Source of the DNA: CAZKCI01 sp964551475
Lineage (GTDB): Bacteria; Auribacterota; Erginobacteria; Erginobacterales; CAZKCI01
Reading direction: 5' to 3'
Assembly: GCA_964551475.1 (NCBI GenBank)
Contig: CAZKCI010000014.1
Span: forward strand, 1-34,654
DNA length: 34,654 nt
In this document: positions 14,082 through 21,218 of the stretch, in pieces
Layout of the letters: each line of letters opens with the position of its first letter
How positions within the stretch are numbered: position 1 is the stretch's first letter
Position numbers and translations under genes: made by a program
Notes under the pieces: model-generated
The model's database searches: none
The model's input: the letters and a program-made list of their open reading frames with translations, nothing else
What the model was told of the DNA's origin: nothing

Positions 14082-15836
14082 ATGAGGATAATGATCGCTG
14101 GCATCATCCTTTTTCTCGCGGCCGGGGACGTCCGGGCGGAGAAAGCCGAACCCCTCACGGCGTTGGCGTCGATGCCGATCCGGGATATCACCGTCTTCAA
14201 GGACGGATATGCCTTCGTGACGCACGAGGGCGTTCTGCCGACCGACCCGGAGGGGAACGTCGTCCTGGACTACCTCCCCACCCCGGTGCTGGGAACCTTC
14301 TGGCCCTACTCCGCCGAGGCGTCGGCGAAGCTCGCCGCCGTGGTCGCCGGACAGAGGCGGGTGCGCATCCCCCGCACCGCCCTCACTCTGCCAGGATTGA
14401 TCGCGGCGAACATCGGCGCTTCCGTGCTGGTCACCGAGATCCCCGCCGGGAAGGAAGCCTCTCCCCTGACCTATCCCGCCGCCATCGTCGGCGTGCCCGA
14501 GCGAAGCGGAGAGGAATTGGAGGCGACGAGCCCCCCGGGTACAGCCGAGCAGCTCCCCCAGCAGGGAGAGATCGTCATCCTGAAAACCGCGGAAGGCTGG
14601 AAAGCGGTCAAGCTCGACCGTATCCTGGACATCACTTTTAAGGATGATCGAGCGACCAAAGCCGAGAGCGAGGAATTCCGGAATCTCCTCACCTTGAAGA
14701 TCGACTGGGACGGGGGCAAAACCCAGAAGGAGGCCTCGGTCGGCCTCCTCTATCTTCAGAAGGGCATCCGCTGGATCCCCAGTTACAAGGTAGACATCGA
14801 CGGACAAGGCCAGGCCGCGGCGAAACTGAACGCCACGATCATCAACGATCTCGCCGACGTGAAGGATGTCGCCGCGCACCTGGTGGTGGGCGTCCCTTCC
14901 TTTGCCTTCAAGGAGCAGATCGACCCGATGGCCCTGAACCAGACCCTGGCGGAGCTTTCCCGGCACTTTCCCAGAGAGGAGGACGCTCAACGAATGCTTT
15001 CCAACTTCATCATGTCCCAGGCCGCCGCCACGGTGGGGAGCGCGGAGAGTGACATCGGGATGGGAGTGGCGGGGCCGGAAGTGACCGGTTCGATGAAAAC
15101 CGAAGATCTCTTCATCTTCGATCTCGCGCGGGTGAGCCTGAAAAAAGGGCAACGGATGGTCCTGCCGGCGGCGGAATTCACCCTCCCCTACCGCGACGTC
15201 TATGCCCTGGAGATACCCTTCGCCCCGCCCGCGGAAATCTGGAGCAACTTCAACGGCCAGCAGCAGGGCGAGATCGCGCGGGTGAGCCGCGCTCCCAAGG
15301 TCATGCATAAAATCCGCCTGAACAATACCAGCCCCTACCCCCTGACCACGGCGCCGGCCCTGATCCTGGACCGGGGGAAGGTGCTCTCCCAGGGGATGAT
15401 GACGTACACCCCCGCCGGGGCGGCGGCCGACGTAGAACTCACCGCCGCGGTCGATATCCAGGTGAAGAAGTCGGAAACCGAAACGAAAAGGACGCCCAAC
15501 GCCGTCCGCTGGCAGGGCGACGAGTACGGGCGGATCGATCTGGCGGGGAAGATCACTCTGACCAATTTTGCCGACACGGCGAGGGAAGTGGAGGTCACCC
15601 GTTTCGTCCTCGGGAACGTGGGCGAGGCGGGACAGGGGGGAAAGGCCGAGATGGTCAACATCTTCGAAGACAACGGCTACGCCCCGGGGGGCGTCTACCC
15701 TTCCTGGTGGCCATGGTACAGCTGGCCGGGATGGTGGTCCCATTTCAACGGGGTCGGACGGATCACCTGGAAGGTCGCCTTGGAACCGGGCAAACCGGTG
15801 GATTTGGACTACGCCTGGCATTACTACTGGCGCTGA
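14082..15836 (+). CDS. DUF4139-like secreted protein, second family member
   Basis: A 584-residue protein with a clear signal peptide (MRIMIAGIILFLAAGDVRA). DITVFKDGYAFVTHEG near residue 33 resembles the DUF4140 start, and GIRWIPSYKVDIDG resembles the DUF4139 WxPxY hallmark. Unlike the gene at 2726 it lacks a long coiled coil and has a tryptophan-rich stretch near the C-terminus (PSWWPWYSWPGWW). The function is unknown; export is likely. I chose ATG 14082 because GGAGG lies at 14066-14070. The upstream ATG 14058 overlaps the phosphatase stop by four bases but would bury the signal peptide. It is the last gene of a possible three-gene plus-strand unit. Confidence 0.78.
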   Translation: MRIMIAGIILFLAAGDVRAEKAEPLTALASMPIRDITVFKDGYAFVTHEGVLPTDPEGNVVLDYLPTPVLGTFWPYSAEASAKLAAVVAGQRRVRIPRTALTLPGLIAANIGASVLVTEIPAGKEASPLTYPAAIVGVPERSGEELEATSPPGTAEQLPQQGEIVILKTAEGWKAVKLDRILDITFKDDRATKAESEEFRNLLTLKIDWDGGKTQKEASVGLLYLQKGIRWIPSYKVDIDGQGQAAAKLNATIINDLADVKDVAAHLVVGVPSFAFKEQIDPMALNQTLAELSRHFPREEDAQRMLSNFIMSQAAATVGSAESDIGMGVAGPEVTGSMKTEDLFIFDLARVSLKKGQRMVLPAAEFTLPYRDVYALEIPFAPPAEIWSNFNGQQQGEIARVSRAPKVMHKIRLNNTSPYPLTTAPALILDRGKVLSQGMMTYTPAGAAADVELTAAVDIQVKKSETETKRTPNAVRWQGDEYGRIDLAGKITLTNFADTAREVEVTRFVLGNVGEAGQGGKAEMVNIFEDNGYAPGGVYPSWWPWYSWPGWWSHFNGVGRITWKVALEPGKPVDLDYAWHYYWR

Positions 15837-15940
15837 ATCCGCGAGCCGTCTCTTCGGTCGCCGAATCCTCGTTGCCCCTATTCTTATCCTCCTGGCTCTC
15901 TTCGGCTATCATCTCCCCTTCCCGTTTCGCTACGCTTCCC
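15837..15940 (+). other. Short stretch between the DUF4139-like gene and the MITE
   Basis: No gene can be called. One plus-strand frame reads RRILVAPILILLALFGYHL, which resembles a signal peptide or membrane segment, but it has no start codon and is cut by the MITE at 15941. It may be a remnant of a lost gene or chance. Confidence 0.3.
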
Positions 15941-16092
15941 TAGTGTGGTGTCCCAAATGTTTGTTCACATACAAATTGTCATTGCGAGGAGCGAAGCGAC
16001 GAAGCAATCTCTTGGATGGCAATTGGTTGAGATTGCTTCGCTATCGCTCGCAATGACAAATTTATGCAAGGTATTTCTGAGACGCCACATTA
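15941..16092. mobile_element. 152-bp MITE with IS630/Tc1-like ends, copy 1
   Basis: The left end TAGTGTGGTGTCCCA and right end (reverse complement TAATGTGGCGTCTCA) form imperfect terminal repeats flanked by TA on both sides, as in TA-targeting IS630/Tc1-type elements. Inside is a second inverted repeat, TTGTCATTGCGAG/CTCGCAATGACAA, extending through GAAGCAATCTC/GAGATTGCTTC. There is no transposase. A second copy starts at 34576. Assignment to IS630 is inferred from the TA ends only. Confidence 0.7.
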
Positions 16093-16140
16093 GCTGAATA
16101 CTTACATAATGAGGATGGTGTGATCTTCTACCCAGTAAAT

Positions 16141-16149
16141 TGATATATT
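16141..16149 (+). promoter_or_regulatory. Extended -10 promoter for the THUMP methyltransferase operon
   Basis: TGATATATT reads as an extended -10 (TG, one base, then TATATT, five of six matches), 20 bases before the ATG at 16169. No convincing -35 is visible. A hairpin TTTTCGC-GCG-GCGAAAA (16148-16164) lies directly before the start codon. Confidence 0.45.
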
Positions 16150-16168
16150 TTCGCGCGGCGAAAATTCA

Positions 16169-17368
16169 ATGTTCACCTACCAGAAAACCAACCGCTACTT
16201 CGCCAAGACTGCCTCCGGGATGGAGGAGATCGCCGGCGAGGAGCTCCGGGAGATCGGCGCCTCCGATGTGAAGACGTCCTACCGGGGCGTATACTTCAAC
16301 GCCGATCCGGCCGCCCTCTACCGGGTCACCTACCTCTCGCGCCTGACCACCCGCGTCCTCGCCCCCCTCCTCACCTTCGACTGCCACAGCGCCGATTACC
16401 TCTATAAGACGGCGCGGTCCCTCTCCTGGTCGTCCCTCCTCGGCCCGCAGGAGACCTTCGCCGTCTTCGCCGATGTCTCCAATAGCCTCGTCCGGAACTC
16501 CCGCTACGCCGCGCTGCGCCTGAAAGACGCCGTGGCCGACTTCTTCCGGGAAGAGGGAGGCGTCCGCCCCAGCGTGGACACCCGCTCCCCCGACCTCTGG
16601 ATCCATCTTCACATCCACGCCAACCGGGCGACCATCTCGCTCGACGCCGCCGGCGGCTCCCTCCACCGCCGCGGCTGGCGAACCGAGGGGATGGAGTCCC
16701 CGATGCAGGAAACACTGGCCGCCGCCATCGTGAAGCTTTCGGAGTGGGACGGCGAACGCCCCCTCCACGATCCAATGTGCGGATCGGGGACGCTCCTGGG
16801 CGAGGCCTTGATGCGCTACTGCCGGATCCCGGCCGGATTTCTCCGGAAGCGTTTCGGCTTCGAGCGCCTGCCCGATTTCAGCGCCGGGATCTGGGACAAG
16901 GTGAAAGAGGAAGCCGACGGGGCGATCCGAGAGCTCCCGGAGGGGTTGATCGCGGGGAGCGATCAATCCTCCGCCGCGATCGCGACGGCCCGCCGGAATC
17001 TCTCCGGCCTCCCTTCCGGCGATCGGGTGACGCTCGCCGAAGTGCGCTTTCAGGACCATCCGGGCCTCCCCGGCCGATGCATCCTCTGCAACCCTCCCTA
17101 CGGGATCCGCTGCGCGCAAGGCGCCGACCTCTCCCAGCTCCTGCGGGAGTTCGGCGATTTCCTGAAGAAGCGCTGCGTCGGATCGACCGCCTGCGTCTAC
17201 TACGGAGAGCCCAAACTCCTGCGCTCGCTGGGCCTGAAGCCCTCCTGGAAAATCCCGTTGCGCAACGCCGAGCTCGACGGAAGACTGGCCAAATACGAGC
17301 TCTACTCAAAAACAATATGTCCTATAGGTCTTACAGGACCTATCAACGCTCCCGGAGGCGAGAAATGA
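16169..17368 (+). CDS. THUMP-domain class I RNA methyltransferase (RlmL/YpsC-like)
   Basis: This 399-residue protein has an N-terminal ferredoxin-like/THUMP region (about 1-165) and a Rossmann methyltransferase domain with DPMCGSGTLLGEAL (D201 onward, SAM binding) and NPPYGIRC (N308, amino-methylation motif IV). Such proteins make N2-methylguanosine in 23S rRNA or tRNA. The exact substrate is not determinable. The last twenty or so residues (from SKTICPIGLTGP) are not typical. They are encoded by a palindromic repeat at 17318-17342, so the natural end was probably near KYELY. The stop overlaps the next ATG (ATGA), so it is the first gene of a coupled three-gene operon. Confidence 0.9.
   Translation: MFTYQKTNRYFAKTASGMEEIAGEELREIGASDVKTSYRGVYFNADPAALYRVTYLSRLTTRVLAPLLTFDCHSADYLYKTARSLSWSSLLGPQETFAVFADVSNSLVRNSRYAALRLKDAVADFFREEGGVRPSVDTRSPDLWIHLHIHANRATISLDAAGGSLHRRGWRTEGMESPMQETLAAAIVKLSEWDGERPLHDPMCGSGTLLGEALMRYCRIPAGFLRKRFGFERLPDFSAGIWDKVKEEADGAIRELPEGLIAGSDQSSAAIATARRNLSGLPSGDRVTLAEVRFQDHPGLPGRCILCNPPYGIRCAQGADLSQLLREFGDFLKKRCVGSTACVYYGEPKLLRSLGLKPSWKIPLRNAELDGRLAKYELYSKTICPIGLTGPINAPGGEK
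17318..17342. repeat. Palindromic repeat inside the 3' end of the methyltransferase gene
   Basis: The sequence around GTCCTATAGGTCTTACAGGA-C is nearly identical to the repeat at the tilS stop (11123-11147), differing by a few bases. Here it is translated as part of the C-terminal tail. Confidence 0.7.
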
Positions 17369-17850
17369 AAATAGGAATCATCTCCGACACCCACGAGAAC
17401 ATGCCCAAGATCAGGCTCGCGGTGGACATCTTCAACCGCCGGAGAGTGGGGGTCGTCCTGCACGCCGGGGATCTGATCTCTCCCATCACCGCCGGCGAGT
17501 TCCGCCGATTAAAAGCCCCCCTGATCGGCGTCTTCGGCAACAACGACGGGGACCGCCTCTACCTCCGGGAGCGTTTTCAGAAGATCGGGACTCTGCACCC
17601 GAAAAAATTCGAAGGCGTCCTGGGGGGCAAAAGGTTCCTTCTCATCCACGAGCCGGACATGCTGGAGCCCCTGGCCGCGAGCGGAAAGTACGACGTCATC
17701 GTCTACGGGCACACCCACCGCTCCGAGATCTCCCGCCGGGGGGCGACACTGGTGATCAACCCCGGCGAGGGCGCGGGCTGGATCACCGGGAAGTGCACGG
17801 CGGCTCTCCTCGACACGGAAACAATGAAGGCGGAGATTCTGGAGCTATGA
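17365..17850 (+). CDS. YfcE/MJ0936-type metallophosphoesterase
   Basis: A 161-residue single-domain calcineurin-like phosphodiesterase. The metal-binding motifs are all present: SDTHEN (D8, H10), HAGDLIS (D36), GNND (N60, D61), LLIHEPD and GHTHRS. Relatives hydrolyse phosphodiesters such as bis-pNPP in vitro; the physiological substrate is unknown. The start ATG overlaps the methyltransferase stop (ATGA), and its own stop overlaps the next start in the same way, showing translational coupling. The length is normal for the family. Confidence 0.93.
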   Translation: MKIGIISDTHENMPKIRLAVDIFNRRRVGVVLHAGDLISPITAGEFRRLKAPLIGVFGNNDGDRLYLRERFQKIGTLHPKKFEGVLGGKRFLLIHEPDMLEPLAASGKYDVIVYGHTHRSEISRRGATLVINPGEGAGWITGKCTAALLDTETMKAEILEL

Positions 17851-18398
17851 AGACCTTCCTGGAACTGGCGAGCGCCAGACGCTCAGTCCGGAAATACTCG
17901 GACGCCCCCGTCGAAAGGGAGAAGATCGAGCTCTGCCTGGAGGCGGCCCGGCTCGCCCCCTCGGCCTGCAACGCACAGCCCTGGAGGTTCGTCGTGGCGG
18001 ACGAGCCCGGCTTCAAGGCGCGACTGGCCCGGGCCGCCTTCTCCGGCGTTTTCTCGCCCACCGCCTTCGCCGCCCGGGCCCCCGTGATCGTCGTCGCCCT
18101 CGCCCTCCCCGGCGCCTTCCTCCCCCGCCTGGCCGGGTCCCTCCAGGGGAAGCAATACCGCCTGATCGACCTGGGGATCGCCTGCGAGCACTTCATCCTG
18201 GAGGCCGCGGAGACAGGCCTCGGGACCTGTTGGATCGGCTGGTTCGACGCCGGAAAGGTGAAGAAGCTCCTCGCGCCCGCGGTCCAAGGCGACCCGGTCG
18301 CCCTGATCGCGGTCGGCTATCCCGCCGAGTCGCCGCCGGCGGTTCCCAGAAAAACGCGGGGAGAGATTCGGGTGTTCAATCCCCCGATCGGGAAATAG
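17847..18398 (+). CDS. Nitroreductase-family FMN oxidoreductase
   Basis: A 183-residue flavoprotein of the nitroreductase fold. The N-terminal RRSVRKYSDAPV (FMN phosphate contacts), LAPSACNAQPWRFVV and the C-terminal GLGTCWIGWFD and LIAVGYPAE match the family. The substrate is unknown; relatives reduce nitro compounds, quinones or flavins with NAD(P)H. The ATG at 17847 overlaps the preceding stop by four bases. It is the last gene of the coupled operon, and a strong bidirectional terminator follows. Confidence 0.93.
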   Translation: MKTFLELASARRSVRKYSDAPVEREKIELCLEAARLAPSACNAQPWRFVVADEPGFKARLARAAFSGVFSPTAFAARAPVIVVALALPGAFLPRLAGSLQGKQYRLIDLGIACEHFILEAAETGLGTCWIGWFDAGKVKKLLAPAVQGDPVALIAVGYPAESPPAVPRKTRGEIRVFNPPIGK

Positions 18399-18402
18399 CG
18401 AT

Positions 18403-18494
18403 CAGTGATCAGTGATCGGTGATCAGAAAAAGCAAACGGGCCTGGAGACGGACGTACCGTCCCCAGGCCCGTTTTTACTGATAACTGATCACTG
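18403..18494. repeat. Outer GTGATCAG inverted repeat around the terminator
   Basis: CAGTGATCAGTGATCGGT (18403-18420) and ACTGATAACTGATCACTG (18477-18494) are reverse complements at 16 of 18 positions and enclose the terminator hairpin. The left arm is a tandem of GTGATCA units. Confidence 0.7.
18434..18476. terminator. Bidirectional intrinsic terminator
   Basis: AAACGGGCCTGG (18434-18445) pairs with CCAGGCCCGTTT (18463-18474), continuing after one mismatch as GACGG/CCGTC with loop ACGTA. It is followed by T residues on both strands. It ends the nitroreductase operon (plus) and the membrane-protein gene (minus), which converge here. Confidence 0.9.
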
Positions 18495-18497
18495 CGG

Positions 18498-18956
18498 TTA
18501 CTGTTTGACCGTTTCCTCCACCTTCTCCTCCTTGACCGGCGCGCGCGGGAAGAAGGCGGCGAGGAGCACCGCCAGGACCAGGCAGCCGATGGCCTCGCCC
18601 CCCCAGTAATACCATGAGATCTTCGCCGCATAGCCCCTCCAGATCGCCGCGACCATGGCCAGGATGCAGCAGATGATCACCACCACGATGAACGGGATCA
18701 TCCGCATCGGGGTGAAGACACTGACAAAGAACAGGAGGGAGAAAAGGAGGGCGATGAAGGCGCCCCCGGAGAGGGCGAACTTGATGTACTTCTTGATCAT
18801 GACTTCGGCCGCCGGGAGAGTGGTCTTGAGGTTGTCCACCGAGAGGAGGGCTTCGCGGGCCGGAAGGAGGCGGGGGTCCTCGTGCAAGAAGAGTCCGACG
18901 GCCAGCGCCAGGAAGATCACACCGAGAAGAAAAGCCAGAACCCGATATCCTGCCAT
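18498..18956 (-). CDS. Small four-helix membrane protein of unknown function
   Basis: A 152-residue protein with four probable transmembrane segments (about 3-22, 58-82, 86-107 and 118-137) and a short charged C-terminal tail (PVKEEKVEETVKQ). I do not recognise a family. Translation should be efficient: the minus strand reads AAAGGAGGTGA ahead of the ATG at 18956, a near-perfect complement of the 16S rRNA tail. Its own transcript ends at the bidirectional terminator 18434-18476. The neighbour upstream on the same strand is the zinc-finger anti-sigma-like gene, but no shared function is evident. Confidence 0.85.
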   Translation of the reverse strand: MAGYRVLAFLLGVIFLALAVGLFLHEDPRLLPAREALLSVDNLKTTLPAAEVMIKKYIKFALSGGAFIALLFSLLFFVSVFTPMRMIPFIVVVIICCILAMVAAIWRGYAAKISWYYWGGEAIGCLVLAVLLAAFFPRAPVKEEKVEETVKQ

Positions 18957-18970
18957 TGCGTCACCTCCTT

Positions 18971-19010
18971 TTAATTTTTCCTCTCCCCTTCGGGTAAGCG
19001 TAAAAATTAA
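18971..19010. repeat. 9-bp AT-rich inverted repeat in the leader of the membrane-protein gene
   Basis: TTAATTTTT (18971-18979) pairs with AAAAATTAA (19002-19010), just upstream of the Shine-Dalgarno of the gene starting at 18956. It could form a leader hairpin. Function unknown. Confidence 0.4.
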
Positions 19011-19022
19011 ACCAATTGTGAA

Positions 19023-19814
19023 CTAGTCTGCTTTTCCTCCCGCCGGGGCGGCGGGGCCATCCGTGCTCTCGGCCACGACCGTGAGACGCACGGTGACATA
19101 GTCGGAACGGGCCAGGGGAGCGTATTCCACCCGCCCGAGCGACCCGAGCTTCTCCAGAAACGGCCGGTAGGTGCGGATGTCGAAGACCAGCACCCGTTCG
19201 TTCGGCCCCAGATTTTCAAATCCTTTCACGGGATAGCTGATCGCCTGGGCGCCGGCGGCCAGCGCCAGGTCGAGCGCCTGGGGAAGGCCGGCGGCGACAT
19301 CGCGCACGCGCAGCGTGACCAGATGATCCTGGAAAGGATCGTAATCTCCGGCGGGGGCCGGCGCGGCGCCCTCTTCTTCCAGCACCAGGACCGAGCCGGA
19401 CTGGCTCTGGCGCAGGCGGACCGGCCGGTCCTCCGGCGTGGAGACCGGTGTAGGCGTGGGCGAGAGGACCGGCGCGGGGACGGGAACGGCGCCGCGCCCG
19501 GGAACCGCGGAACAGCTGGTCAGGCGCAGGGTCAAAACGATCAGGATGACGACGGCCAGCCCCGCCGCGTAGAGCGGGGCCCAGCGTTCCCAGGGCTGGA
19601 GATCGCCGCCGAAGAGGAAGGAGCGGCGGGAGGACGGGCGGGCGGGCGGGGAGACCTCGCCGATCCGGGAGATATATTTCTGCAGCGTGAGGAGGAAGGT
19701 CCGGCAGGAAGCGCACTCCCTGGTGTGGCGGCGGACCGCCTCGGCGGTCTCGGCGGGAAGGCCTCCGCGCAGATAGCGGGCAAGATGAGTTCGGGCTTCT
19801 CGGCAATCCATCAT
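19023..19814 (-). CDS. Orphan zinc-finger (zf-HC2) anti-sigma-like transmembrane protein
   Basis: About 263 residues. The N-terminus is a zf-HC2 module, C4 with RRHTRECASC (H30, C34, C37), typical of ZAS anti-sigma factors. One transmembrane helix follows (AAGLAVVILIVLTLRL), then a Pro/Thr-rich linker and an extracytoplasmic domain whose pattern (VTLRVRDVAAGLPQALDLAL) recalls DUF4349-like domains. Such proteins normally bind an ECF sigma factor encoded beside them. None is present here, so the partner is elsewhere or the role differs. I chose ATG 19814 (or 19811) because GAAGGATC precedes it. The frame upstream of that is probably untranslated. Confidence 0.8.
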   Translation of the reverse strand: MMDCREARTHLARYLRGGLPAETAEAVRRHTRECASCRTFLLTLQKYISRIGEVSPPARPSSRRSFLFGGDLQPWERWAPLYAAGLAVVILIVLTLRLTSCSAVPGRGAVPVPAPVLSPTPTPVSTPEDRPVRLRQSQSGSVLVLEEEGAAPAPAGDYDPFQDHLVTLRVRDVAAGLPQALDLALAAGAQAISYPVKGFENLGPNERVLVFDIRTYRPFLEKLGSLGRVEYAPLARSDYVTVRLTVVAESTDGPAAPAGGKAD

Positions 19815-19817
19815 GGA

Positions 19818-19846
19818 TTGTGATCCTTCGCCGCACATCCTATAAT
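19818..19846 (+). promoter_or_regulatory. Sigma-70-type promoter, plus strand
   Basis: TTGTGA (19818-19823), a 17-base spacer and a perfect TATAAT (19841-19846) form a good promoter. It points toward the alpha/beta hydrolase gene, giving a leader of about 210 bases. It overlaps the start region of the divergent zinc-finger gene. Confidence 0.6.
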
Positions 19847-19867
19847 GAGCCGGAGGAAAAAGCAACC

Positions 19868-19970
19868 GATCAACCGCGAATTCCGCGAACAAGCCCGGCG
19901 GGGTCTCGCAACAGACGTCCACGAATTTGCACGAATAGGCCCGGCAGCGGCTCGCTTTTTAACCGCGAAT
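19868..19970. repeat. CGCGAAT-family repeats in the hydrolase leader
   Basis: AACCGCGAATTCCGCGAAC (from about 19870), CACGAATTTGCACGAAT (about 19920) and TTTTAACCGCGAAT (to 19970) are members of the dispersed repeat family. Segment 19938-19970 is similar to 8873-8905. Confidence 0.55.
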
Positions 19971-19991
19971 CGGCCCGGCGAGGATTTTTAC

Positions 19992-20045
19992 GGTTTCAAC
20001 GATTTCAACGGTTTCAACGGTTTCAACGATTTGAACGATTTTTAT
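19992..20045. repeat. 9-bp tandem repeat (GGTTTCAAC/GATTTCAAC)
   Basis: Six consecutive 9-base units vary around GRTTTCAAC, the last ones degenerate (GATTTGAAC, GATTTTTAT). The unit length is a multiple of three, so an upstream frame stays open (FNG/FND repeats), but it lies in the leader of the hydrolase gene and is probably not translated. Confidence 0.8.
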
Positions 20046-20060
20046 TGTCGCCTGACACCG

Positions 20061-20891
20061 GTGAAGAATCGCAAAATCATGATCATACTCATCCTCGTCG
20101 CTATTCTCGGCGCCGCTCTCTGGCTCTACGCCCGGCGCTTCGAAAGATCCCATCTCTATTTCCCGGAGCGCGCCTACGAGACGACCCCTTCCGATCTCGG
20201 CCTCTCTTTCCGCGAGATCTCCTTCCCGACTTCGGACGGGGAGACGATCACGGGCTGGTGGCTCCCGGCCCAGAGCGCGCGGGGGGCGCTCCTCTACTGC
20301 CATGGGAACGGCGGAAACGTCTCCACCAACCTGGTGAACGCGCGCGTCTTCCATGACCTCGGCCTCTCCGTCCTCCTCTTCGACTACCGGGGATACGGGA
20401 AGAGCAGCGGCCGCCCCTCGGAGGAGGGGACCTACCGGGATGCCCGGGCGGCCTTCTCCCAACTGACCGGCGCCCTCGGCATTCCCCCGGAGCAGATCGT
20501 GATCTACGGGATGTCTTTGGGGGGAGCGGTGGCGATCGAGCTCGCCGCGGATGTCCCGGCGGCCGGCCTGATCTGCGAGGCGACCTTCACCTCGGTCCTG
20601 GACATGGCCCGACGCCTGTATCCCGGTCTCCCCGCGAAAATCCTGGCTTCCGACAAATACGACTCCCTCTCCAAGATCGGCCGCCTGGGCCTGCCCAAGC
20701 TTTTTCTCCACGCCCCCGAGGACGAGCTGGTCCCGTTCGCGATGGGGAGAAAGCTCTTCGACGCCGCGACGGCGCCGAAAGAGTTTTTGGAAATCAGGGG
20801 GACACACGGCGAAGGGGCATCCCTGACCGGCCCCGCCTACGCCGCCGGAATCGACGCCTTCCTCCGGAAGATCCTCCCCGCGAAGAGATAA
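20061..20891 (+). CDS. Membrane-anchored alpha/beta hydrolase (BEM46/YfhR-like)
   Basis: About 276 residues. An N-terminal signal anchor (KNRKIMIILILVAILGAALWLYA) precedes an alpha/beta hydrolase domain with the oxyanion segment LLYCHGNGGNV, RGYGKSSGRPSEEG, nucleophile elbow YGMSLGGAV, a likely acid in HAPEDELVPF and the catalytic His in RGTHGEGA. Relatives are serine esterases of unknown substrate. The start is either GTG 20061, which gives a good basic signal-anchor, or ATG 20079. The frame extends upstream to 19845, but that part consists of repeats. A promoter is visible at 19818-19846. Confidence 0.85.
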   Translation: MKNRKIMIILILVAILGAALWLYARRFERSHLYFPERAYETTPSDLGLSFREISFPTSDGETITGWWLPAQSARGALLYCHGNGGNVSTNLVNARVFHDLGLSVLLFDYRGYGKSSGRPSEEGTYRDARAAFSQLTGALGIPPEQIVIYGMSLGGAVAIELAADVPAAGLICEATFTSVLDMARRLYPGLPAKILASDKYDSLSKIGRLGLPKLFLHAPEDELVPFAMGRKLFDAATAPKEFLEIRGTHGEGASLTGPAYAAGIDAFLRKILPAKR

Positions 20892-21082
20892 CCGTTTCTC
20901 CCTCCATCAACATCCCGTAAGAGCGCGGGGGGATTCCTTCGCCCCATCGCCTTCCCCGCTCCCGCCTCTCCGATCATCAGGATGCCCGGGACCCCATGGA
21001 CCTCGACAGGCTACTCCGGGGGAGATCGTTGGCGGCCCGGAAGCCCGGCCTAATTGCTTGACAATAAATATCGCGAGAATCC

Positions 21083-21111
21083 TTGACTTCGCATGTTAAG
21101 AGAGCGATTAT
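21083..21111 (+). promoter_or_regulatory. Sigma-70-type promoter of the M4 protease gene
   Basis: TTGACT (21083-21088), a 17-base spacer and GATTAT (21106-21111) fit sigma-70 with nine of twelve consensus bases. Transcription would begin near 21118, giving a leader of about 220 bases. A perfect TTGACA also occurs at 21058-21063 but has no matching -10. Confidence 0.5.
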
Positions 21112-21189
21112 TACGGCCGGCGGTTCACACCGACCCCCGCAGGAGTCGTTTTGAGAACAGACTGGGGACATGAGTTTCGGCAATTCTGA

Positions 21190-21218
21190 CCCGGCTCGGA
21201 TAGCGCTATCCGGCCGGG
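21190..21218. repeat. Leader hairpin of the M4 protease gene
   Basis: CCCGGCTCGGATAGC pairs with GCTATCCGGCCGGG with one bulged base. It is followed by ACTTTTGG, a very short T-run, so weak attenuation is possible but unproven. Confidence 0.5.

Noticed and set aside
18403..18494. Tandem GTGATCA units, considered as a CRISPR-like or iteron array.
   Set aside because: Units are too short and too few, without spacers, and they flank a terminator.
19845..20060. N-terminal extension of the alpha/beta hydrolase from ATG 19845.
   Set aside because: It overlaps a -10 element and consists of intergenic repeats and a 9-bp tandem, with no ribosome binding site at 19845.
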